From positions 1-44,014 of the forward strand of contig JANXDB010000005.1 in NCBI GenBank assembly GCA_025060015.1: a DNA stretch of 44,014 nt, given 5' to 3'. Shown here piece by piece: positions 16,526 through 26,271 of the stretch. The DNA comes from Caldimicrobium sp. Lineage in GTDB: Bacteria; Desulfobacterota; Thermodesulfobacteria; Thermodesulfobacteriales; Thermodesulfobacteriaceae. The position numbers and the translations under genes were made by a program. Under the pieces are notes generated by a model, which was not told the origin of the DNA, searched no databases, and worked only from the letters and a program-made list of their open reading frames with translations. Within the stretch, counting starts at the first letter, position 1. Each line of letters begins with the position of its first letter.

Positions 16526-17509
16526 ATGAAATCGTCTACCATTGTGGTCACTGGAGGAGCTGGTTTTATAGGTGCAAATTTAGTCGATGCCTTAAATCAA
16601 AGGGGAGAAGATAGAATTATAATCGTTGATCACCTAAGAGATGGAGTTAAATGGAAGAATTTAGTTGGACTTAAATTCGTTGACTATTTTGATCGAGACG
16701 ATTTTTTGAAACTTATTGAGGAGAATAAAATCGCTATTCCCTCAGTTATCTTTCATCTTGGGGCCTGCAGTGATACCACTGTAAAGGATTTACGATATCT
16801 CTACGAGAACAACTATCTTTACTCTGTAAAGATCTGTGAGTATGCCCTAAGGCATGAGGTTACTTTTATCTATGCCTCTTCTGCAGCAACTTACGGTGAT
16901 GGGTCTCAGGGATTTAAGGACGATGAGCTCCTTTTAGATAAGTTAAAACCTCTTAACCCCTATGGTTTCTTTAAACACCTGTTTGACCTGTGGCTCCTAA
17001 GAAGAGATCTTTTTAAAAAGGTTGTTGGCTTAAAGTATTTCAACGTCTTTGGGGATAAGGAATTTCACAAAGGTGACATGAGAAGCGTGGCTCTTAAGGC
17101 CTACGAACAGATTAAAAAAACGGGAAAAGTTAGATTGTTTAAATCCTATAACCCTAATTATGAGGATGGAGGACAGCTTAGAGATTTTATCTATGTTAAA
17201 GAGGCAGTGGAGGTTACCCTTTTCTTCATGGAACATCCCCATATTAAGGGTATTTTCAACATTGGAACGGGGAAGGCAAGATCTTTTAAAGATTTGGTAA
17301 CAGCGGTTTTTAACGCCTTGGGACTCCCTCCATCCATTGAGTACATAGAGATGCCAGAAAACCTACAAAAACAATATCAATACTTCACACAGGCCGATAT
17401 TAGCAAGTTATATCAGGTTGGATATAATAAAGGGATGAGAGAGTTAGAAGAGACTATCAAGGATTATGTTAACTTTCTTGAGAAACATTACTCATATTTT
17501 GTAGCCTGA
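16526..17509 (+). CDS. hldD: ADP-L-glycero-D-manno-heptose 6-epimerase
   Basis: It makes ADP-L-glycero-D-manno-heptose for the lipopolysaccharide inner core. The NAD(P) loop is VVTGGAGFIGANL. The active site has SSAATYGDG and the YxxxK pair Y146/K150 in NPYGFFK. FHLGACSDTT and KYFNVFGDKEFHKGDM are strongly HldD-specific. The ATG at 16526 has GGGAGGGAG directly upstream, so I reject the TTG at 16514. It indicates a heptose-containing LPS and hence a diderm cell. Confidence 0.95.
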   Translation: MKSSTIVVTGGAGFIGANLVDALNQRGEDRIIIVDHLRDGVKWKNLVGLKFVDYFDRDDFLKLIEENKIAIPSVIFHLGACSDTTVKDLRYLYENNYLYSVKICEYALRHEVTFIYASSAATYGDGSQGFKDDELLLDKLKPLNPYGFFKHLFDLWLLRRDLFKKVVGLKYFNVFGDKEFHKGDMRSVALKAYEQIKKTGKVRLFKSYNPNYEDGGQLRDFIYVKEAVEVTLFFMEHPHIKGIFNIGTGKARSFKDLVTAVFNALGLPPSIEYIEMPENLQKQYQYFTQADISKLYQVGYNKGMRELEETIKDYVNFLEKHYSYFVA

Positions 17510-17510
17510 A

Positions 17511-18248
17511 ATGGAAGGGCTTTCCCTCATCGACTATCTAAAGGGACTGCTTCTAAAAAAAGAGCCTAGCACCTGTCAGATCGAGGATAAGGAGGTTCTT
17601 TATCACCTTAAACTGCTAAAAGAATTGGAGTTAAGAGATTTTCTTATTCCAAGGATTATTCTGAAGGCTTTAGACTTTCACTATAGCTGGGAAGAAGTGA
17701 AGGAGTATATCATCAACTATCCTCATCACTACTACCCAGTTTATAAAAATACCCTTGACAATTATCTGGGTTATGTGAGACTTAGAGACCTTGTTTCTGG
17801 TAGCAAAACCGCTATCTTCAACTGGAGAGATTTTATCTTTCCGCCTCTTACTTTACCAGAAACCTTACCAGTTCTATCGGCTATTGAAAAATTTCGAAAG
17901 GAAAATGTGTTAGTGGCCTTCGTTGTAGATGAACATTCAGAGTTTATTGGAATTGTAAGATTTATAGACATCATGGAAGATATCTTTCTTGGGACTGCTA
18001 AATGCTATAAGGCTGATCCTGAGGGATGGATAACCCTTCCTGCCTCAACTAAACTGAGGATAATTGAAAGATGTTACCAAATAAAACTTCCAGAGGGAAA
18101 CTTTGAGACTATCTCTGGATTAATACTGGATCTACTCAAGCGAATTCCACGAAGTGGAGAAAGGATCTCAATACCACCCCTTCAAATTGAAATTTTAGAG
18201 GCAGATGAGAGAAAAATTGATAAGGTTAGAATTAAAATCACCTCTTAG
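17511..18248 (+). CDS. CBS-pair / CorC_HlyC domain protein without membrane domain
   Basis: A soluble 245-residue protein. Residues about 40-160 hold a CBS pair (LRDFLIPRIILKAL, YYPVYKNTLDNYLGYVRLRD, FVVDEHSEFIGIVRFIDIM). The C-terminal ~85 residues match the CorC/HlyC accessory domain (ISGLILDLLKRIPRSGERI). Relatives such as E. coli CorC/YbeX sit next to lnt, as here; they are linked to Mg2+/Co2+ efflux or ribosome maturation. The DUF21 transmembrane part is absent. It overlaps lnt by 44 bp and starts 1 nt after hldD. Confidence 0.88.
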   Translation: MEGLSLIDYLKGLLLKKEPSTCQIEDKEVLYHLKLLKELELRDFLIPRIILKALDFHYSWEEVKEYIINYPHHYYPVYKNTLDNYLGYVRLRDLVSGSKTAIFNWRDFIFPPLTLPETLPVLSAIEKFRKENVLVAFVVDEHSEFIGIVRFIDIMEDIFLGTAKCYKADPEGWITLPASTKLRIIERCYQIKLPEGNFETISGLILDLLKRIPRSGERISIPPLQIEILEADERKIDKVRIKITS

Positions 18249-19851
18249 TATTTACTCTCTGTGCATCCTCTCCTCACTCCTACTCACCCTGAGCTTTCCC
18301 AAATTCGATTTTAGTTTTCTTGTCTTTTTTGCTTTGTTACCCCTTTTCTTGGCTTTATCTTGTGGGGAATTTTCCATTCTGAAAATCCTTCAAGTGAGTT
18401 TGATCTTTGGAACAATTCATTTTTCAACCCTGCTTTACTGGATTGCCTATACTTTGAATAGATTTGGAAATATTCCTTGGCTAGGTGCTATACCAATTCT
18501 AATTTTGCTTTCACTTTACCTAAGCCTTTATCTTTTCCTCTTTGTATGGCTTTCCCTTAGAATAAAAGCCTTTTTCAAACCTACTTTTCTGAAGGGTCTC
18601 CTTGTTGGCTCCATTTTTGTCTCCTGTGAATTTCTCAGATCTACGCTGCTTACAGGCCTACCTTGGGGGTTAATAGGTTATCCCTTGGCCTCTTTTACAC
18701 TTCTATTGCAAAGTGCCGATATCTATGGTATTTGGGGACTTTCCTTTTTGGTGGTTTTCATTAATTACTACTTTTTTTTCACAATTAAACATCTCTCCGA
18801 TAGAACTTACAAAAATACCTCTTTTTTGGTATCACAGATCCTCTTTGGTATGGTGATCACAGCAGTTCTATCCTACGGAAATCATGCTCTAAGCCTGTGG
18901 AACCATGTGTTGAAGCAAGAAAAAGGTTCCCTTAGAGTCACTCTTTTACAGGGAAATATCCCACAGGAGTTGAAAGAAGCAAAGGAGAATGAAGTTTCTT
19001 TGAATACTTACGAAAAACTCTTTTGGAAAGCCTGGGAAAAAAAACCTCAAATAGTTTTTCTACCAGAAACCTCCTTTCCATTCTATTTTCCCAATGAACC
19101 TAAGCCCTCTATGGAACTCCTTAGCTTTTTTGACAGAGTGAGAAGGGATGCCCTATTAAATAACAATCAGTTTCCCGTATTTGTCTTTGGCACCTTCAGA
19201 GTAAGCTTTTCAGCCTCGCCTCCTAAAATTCATAACAGTCTGATGGTTTGGCATGACTCAAATTTGATTGATTTCTATGACAAAGAAAGATTAGTTCCTT
19301 TTGGTGAGTATGTGCCCTTAGTGAAGTATTTTCCCTTTTTGAAAAGAATCTCAGTGGTATCTGACATTTTAAAACCAGGTGAGGGAAAGACCTTAAGAGT
19401 TGATCTAAGCAATATAGTTCTTGAAATCCTTCCTCTGATCTGTTTCGAATCTGCTTTTCCACAAATTCTTGTGGATAGATTAAAAAGAGGTGGTGACCTT
19501 GTTTTTATCGCCACCAATGATGCCTGGTTTGGTAAGACCTCCGCCCCCTATCAACATTTTCAGATAGCCATAGTCAGAGCTGTTGAAAGTAGACGGTACA
19601 CCCTTCAGGCTGCAAACACAGGAATCACTGGGATAATAAACCCCCTTGGCCAAGTGGAGATAAAAAGTGATTTAGAATTAGAAGAAGTAGTTCATGGATA
19701 TGTCAAGATCTACTCTCAGCAAACCTTTTTTGTAAAATACGGTTACATATTTCCCTATGTAGCTCTGTTTGTTTCTGTTCTTACATTTATATACACCCTT
19801 CTTAAACCTGCAAGATTTGTAAGAGCATTAAGTTACATTGACAAACACTAA
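18205..19851 (+). CDS. lnt: Apolipoprotein N-acyltransferase
   Basis: This inner-membrane enzyme adds the third acyl chain to lipoproteins. About six N-terminal membrane segments (including SFPKFDFSFLVFFALLPLFL) precede a nitrilase-fold domain whose catalytic triad is visible: E288 (FLPETSFPFY), K360 (YDKERLVPFGEYVP) and C413 (PLICFESAFP). One C-terminal helix follows. At 548 residues it is slightly longer than usual. The ATG lies within the CorC-like gene. Together with the BamE-like lipoprotein it supports a Gram-negative lipoprotein pathway. Confidence 0.96.
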   Translation: MREKLIRLELKSPLSIYSLCILSSLLLTLSFPKFDFSFLVFFALLPLFLALSCGEFSILKILQVSLIFGTIHFSTLLYWIAYTLNRFGNIPWLGAIPILILLSLYLSLYLFLFVWLSLRIKAFFKPTFLKGLLVGSIFVSCEFLRSTLLTGLPWGLIGYPLASFTLLLQSADIYGIWGLSFLVVFINYYFFFTIKHLSDRTYKNTSFLVSQILFGMVITAVLSYGNHALSLWNHVLKQEKGSLRVTLLQGNIPQELKEAKENEVSLNTYEKLFWKAWEKKPQIVFLPETSFPFYFPNEPKPSMELLSFFDRVRRDALLNNNQFPVFVFGTFRVSFSASPPKIHNSLMVWHDSNLIDFYDKERLVPFGEYVPLVKYFPFLKRISVVSDILKPGEGKTLRVDLSNIVLEILPLICFESAFPQILVDRLKRGGDLVFIATNDAWFGKTSAPYQHFQIAIVRAVESRRYTLQAANTGITGIINPLGQVEIKSDLELEEVVHGYVKIYSQQTFFVKYGYIFPYVALFVSVLTFIYTLLKPARFVRALSYIDKH

Positions 19852-19870
19852 AACTTTGTGAAAATATTAG

Positions 19871-22997
<3,127 letters not shown>

Positions 22998-23018
22998 GGG
23001 TTACCTTTAAACAGAGTG

Positions 23019-23198
23019 TTATTCTTTCTTTGATCCTTCAGAGGTATTACTCTCACAAGATCCGTCACACTTCTTATCTGCCCCACCCTGGGGAAGATTA
23101 GGAACACCTCAGACTGGAACTCCACCTTTCGAGAGAAGAATTCTAGACATTACTAACAAACCCACAACTAAAACTATCAAAATTAACAGATCTGTCAT
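23019..23198 (-). CDS. Candidate small membrane selenoprotein (in-frame TGA at codon 30)
   Basis: The ATG at 23198 begins 1 nt after the gltX stop (TGAGATG), with GAGGGGG about 9 nt upstream. Codons 1-29 encode MTDLLILIVLVVGLLVMSRI then LLSKGGVPV, one transmembrane helix followed by basic residues. Codon 30 is TGA (23111-23109). The frame then continues for 29 codons, GVPNLPQGGADKKCDGSCES and SEGSKKE, to TAA at 23021-23019. The tail has a C-x3-C pair at residues 44 and 48. A strong hairpin directly follows the TGA. With selenocysteine the product is 59 residues; if TGA is a true stop it is a 29-residue membrane peptide. Layout resembles small FeoB-associated Cys-rich membrane proteins, but I do not recognise a family. 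No sel genes are in this window. Confidence 0.5.
23070..23104 (-). promoter_or_regulatory. SECIS-like hairpin immediately downstream of the in-frame TGA
   Basis: Minus-strand RNA after UGA: 4 nt, then a stem with CU/AG, an A-A mismatch, AUCU/AGAU, a U-C mismatch and CCCC/GGGG, closed by the loop AGGGU (23089-23085). Nineteen nt separate the UGA from the loop, close to E. coli fdhF. The loop has G at its second position, as bacterial SECIS models require. No U-run follows, so it is not a normal terminator. Confidence 0.5.
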
Positions 23199-23199
23199 C

Positions 23200-24597
23200 T
23201 CAGTGAACCCCCTCTAATAATTTTAGAACCTTATTGATTCTCTGGTTTACTCTATCCTTTCCAAGATGCCTCATTATTTCAAAAAGAGGCGGACTTATAG
23301 TCTTCCCAGTAAGAGCCACCCTTAGGGCTTGGGCAAGCTCTTTTAATTTTAAACCCTCTCTATCGGCAAACTCCCTAAATTGTGCCTCTAAGGACTTCTC
23401 GTCACTAAAATCATACAGATGTAAGTTCTCAATAAAACTCTTTAGAATAGGCACTTTTTTAGGTGGTATAAATTTTTTCACAAGGGCTTCGTCGTAGTTA
23501 AGATCCTCTAAAAGGTAAAAGTCCATCATTTCAGCCATTTCTTTCAAAGTCTTAACCCTTGGCTTTATACTTTCCAAAATCTCCAAAAGATAGTCCTCAG
23601 AGTAAAGATAAAGAGGGTAATCCCCTAAAAAGGGCTTCAGATGGGGTAAAATATCTTTGCTCCCAAGGGTTCTTATCCAGTAGCCATTAAAGGCAAGCAA
23701 CTTTTCGGGGTCAAAACGAGCAGGTGATAGGTTCACCCTTTTTATATCAAATTTTTCTATGAGCTCCTCCATAGTGAAATATTCCTGGTCTCCGTATCCC
23801 CAACCAAGTCTTGCTAAATAGTTTATAAGGGTCTGTGGTAGATAGCCCTCTTCCTTGTATTCCAAAATTGATTTTGCACCGTGTCTCTTGGAGAGTCTAC
23901 TACCATCTGGCCCAAGAACCATTGGTATATGGGCAAAAGATGGGGGATCAACACCCAAGGCCTGATAAATGATGAGTTGTTTTGGTGTGTTGGAAATGTG
24001 ATCATCTCCCCTAATTACGTGGGTGATTTTCATAGTTATGTCATCGATAACTACTGCAAATTGATAGGTAGGGCTGCCATCGGAGCGAAGAATTATGAAA
24101 TCATCTACCTCATCGGCGGGAAAGACTATTTTTCCCCGCAAAAGATCCTCAAAAAGGATTTCAGCAACCTCTGGAACCTTTATTCTAAGAGCCCTTCCGG
24201 ACCCCGGTGAAAGTCCCTTCTCTCTGCAGGTTCCTTCATACCGAGGTTTTAAGCCTCGCTCTTGAAGTTCTTTTTTCCGTGCCTCCAGAAGCTCCTTAGA
24301 ACACTCACAGTAATAGGCCTTACCCTCTTCATAGAGTTTTTGTGCGTAATACTGATAAATCTCAAAGCGCTTACTTTGGAAATAGGGGCCCTCGTCCCAC
24401 TCTAAACCAAGCCATTTCAAGGATGAGATTATGGACTCCACATACTCGTCCTTAGAACGTTCCTTATCAGTATCCTCAAAACGAAGGATAAACTTCCCCC
24501 CGTGATGTTTTGAAAAGAGATAATTAAAAAGAGCTGTTCTTGCACCGCCTAAATGGAGATGCCCTGTGGGACTTGGAGGAAATCTGGTTATTATCAT
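23200..24597 (-). CDS. gltX: Glutamyl-tRNA synthetase
   Basis: A class I synthetase charging tRNA-Glu, 465 residues. The HIGH-type motif is in PPSPTGHLHLGGARTALFNY. The KMSKS equivalent is GSRLSKRHGA, and IRGDDHISNTPKQLIIYQAL is a GluRS signature. The ATG at 24597 has AGGAAGG five nt upstream, so I prefer it to the GTG at 24603, which would sit on that site. It follows the memo-like gene by 15 nt, and the hidden small gene starts 1 nt after its stop. Confidence 0.97.
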   Translation of the reverse strand: MIITRFPPSPTGHLHLGGARTALFNYLFSKHHGGKFILRFEDTDKERSKDEYVESIISSLKWLGLEWDEGPYFQSKRFEIYQYYAQKLYEEGKAYYCECSKELLEARKKELQERGLKPRYEGTCREKGLSPGSGRALRIKVPEVAEILFEDLLRGKIVFPADEVDDFIILRSDGSPTYQFAVVIDDITMKITHVIRGDDHISNTPKQLIIYQALGVDPPSFAHIPMVLGPDGSRLSKRHGAKSILEYKEEGYLPQTLINYLARLGWGYGDQEYFTMEELIEKFDIKRVNLSPARFDPEKLLAFNGYWIRTLGSKDILPHLKPFLGDYPLYLYSEDYLLEILESIKPRVKTLKEMAEMMDFYLLEDLNYDEALVKKFIPPKKVPILKSFIENLHLYDFSDEKSLEAQFREFADREGLKLKELAQALRVALTGKTISPPLFEIMRHLGKDRVNQRINKVLKLLEGVH

Positions 24598-24612
24598 CGC
24601 CACCTTCCTGAT

Positions 24613-25428
24613 CTAAAAGATCACTATCCCACCGTAACCTACTACTGAGTGATAGTCTTGAGTTACCTCACCTGAGGTTTTGTAATCGATGAGCATGGCC
24701 TCTTTAGCACCCAAGTGTTTACAGGCAACCAAACATAGAGCCACAGGATAGACTCCACACATAGAGATCCTTTCCTTAAATACCCTCTCAAGGAGCCCTT
24801 TTTCCGAGAGATTGAGTATCTCTCTGATGGCCTGATTGTCTTTTTCGATGGCAACAGGCTGTGTTTCATAATGAGAAAAGTCAGAACTTGCAACGAAAAG
24901 AACCCTTTTGTTACTCATCTCTTTAAACCTCTTTACAGCCTTTGCCAATCCACTGCCGACCTTTTCTAACTCTTCATATTTTATACTCCTAATAGAAAGA
25001 GCTATGATTTCTACCTTTGGGTTAATGTATTGCAAAAATGGTAGCTGAACTTCAAGAGAGTGTTCTTTGAGATGGGCCATTTTATCCTTTGATATCCAGG
25101 GCACCTCATGCAGGATCAAAGAGAGCAATTCACTGTTTATTGGAACCTCACCTAAAGGTGATAAGAAACTCCCCTCGGGAAAGAGTGCGATCTCCTCTCC
25201 GAGACCGGTGTGATTTGGTCCCATAATTATAGCCACATCCGGAGGTAAAATCTTACCATAAACCTTACCGGCAACTTTACCTGAATACATATATCCGGCG
25301 TGAGGCACTACTATGCCAAGGGCTTCCTTTTTAGGTTCATCAAAGACAATTAACTCTCTTAAAGTAGAGAGCAAAACCTCTCTTTTGCCAGGATAAAAAT
25401 ACCCTGCAACCACAGCCTCTCTAATCAT
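24613..25428 (-). CDS. Memo-like protein (AmmeMemoRadiSam system protein B)
   Basis: A Memo family protein of 271 residues, related in fold to extradiol dioxygenases. AGYFYPGKREVL at the N-terminus, VPHAGYMYSGKVAGKVYG, MGPNHTGLGE, HSLEVQLPFLQYI and SSDFSHYE supply the conserved His/Asp site. AmmeMemoRadiSam proteins A and B and a radical SAM protein often co-occur; A and the radical SAM partner are not in this window. Function is not established, and redox or metal chemistry is inferred from the fold. It overlaps kdsB by 8 bp. Confidence 0.92.
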   Translation of the reverse strand: MIREAVVAGYFYPGKREVLLSTLRELIVFDEPKKEALGIVVPHAGYMYSGKVAGKVYGKILPPDVAIIMGPNHTGLGEEIALFPEGSFLSPLGEVPINSELLSLILHEVPWISKDKMAHLKEHSLEVQLPFLQYINPKVEIIALSIRSIKYEELEKVGSGLAKAVKRFKEMSNKRVLFVASSDFSHYETQPVAIEKDNQAIREILNLSEKGLLERVFKERISMCGVYPVALCLVACKHLGAKEAMLIDYKTSGEVTQDYHSVVGYGGIVIF

Positions 25429-26167
25429 AGCATTTTTCCAAATTCTTTATATAATCCTTTATATACTCCAGATCTTCTGGTGTATCCACCTCGGGCACAT
25501 CTTGAGGGGCAATACTTATCCCAATAGAGTAACCATGTTCCAGAGCTCTTAACTGCTCCAATTTCTCAGCTTTTTCTAAATCACCTTGTGGTAGGTTGAC
25601 AAATGCATCTAAAAAACTCTTTCTAAAGGCATAGACCCCTACATGTTTAAGATATAGAGGTTCCTTCCCCGGTGGCCTAAAAAAAGGAATTGTGCTTCGA
25701 GAGAAGTAAAGGGCCCTACCTTTTTTGTCAATAACCACTTTAACCTTGTTGGGATTCTCTAAATCGGCTTTATGCCTTATGGGGACAGCTAAGGTAGACA
25801 TGGAGATATCTGGGCTCAAAAGCAAGGGTTGAATGAGAAGAGGGAAATATTCGGCCGGAAACAAGGGCTGATCTCCTTGAAGATTTATTATCAGGTCCTC
25901 CTTGGAAAAACCCAAGATATTTACCGCCTCAGCTACTCTGTCAGTCCCAGAGGGATGTTCCCCTGTCATAACAGCCTTTCCACCGAAATTTATCACCGTA
26001 TCAAAAATTCGTTTATCATCCGTTGCCACGTAAATATCCTTTAAGTCACTTTTTAATGCACAACTATAAACCCATTGAATTAATGGCTTTCCAAAGAGAT
26101 GAACTAAAGGCTTACCTGGAAACCTTGTAGCACCATAACGTGCAGGTATGATAATTACCTTTCTCAT
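25421..26167 (-). CDS. kdsB: 3-deoxy-manno-octulosonate cytidylyltransferase (CMP-KDO synthetase)
   Basis: It activates KDO with CTP for lipid A-core assembly. IIPARYGATRFPGKPL is the nucleotide-binding loop, followed by VYVATDD-type sequence (IYVATDDKRI), GEHPSGTDRVAEA and INLQGDQPLF. The C-terminal EVDTPEDLEYI is characteristic. At 248 residues it is of normal length. It is the first gene of the minus-strand unit and has no Shine-Dalgarno; TATTAT sits 7 nt before the ATG, so a leaderless transcript is possible. It is divergent from infB across a 104-bp gap. Confidence 0.96.
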   Translation of the reverse strand: MRKVIIIPARYGATRFPGKPLVHLFGKPLIQWVYSCALKSDLKDIYVATDDKRIFDTVINFGGKAVMTGEHPSGTDRVAEAVNILGFSKEDLIINLQGDQPLFPAEYFPLLIQPLLLSPDISMSTLAVPIRHKADLENPNKVKVVIDKKGRALYFSRSTIPFFRPPGKEPLYLKHVGVYAFRKSFLDAFVNLPQGDLEKAEKLEQLRALEHGYSIGISIAPQDVPEVDTPEDLEYIKDYIKNLEKCYD

Positions 26168-26271
26168 AGGTATAATAATAATCTAATCTTCGGAAAATAA
26201 AAGGTAGCCCTTGAATTTTAGGACTTTAAGATTAAGATTAATAAAACTTTTCAGCGGGGTAGACATATTAA

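Noticed and set aside
23070-23104. Hairpin as an intrinsic terminator or attenuator before trpS
   Set aside because: No U-run follows on the minus strand, and it lies inside an open reading frame next to an in-frame UGA.
23881-24210. 109-residue plus-strand frame opposite gltX
   Set aside because: Antisense shadow of conserved GluRS sequence; no start signals.
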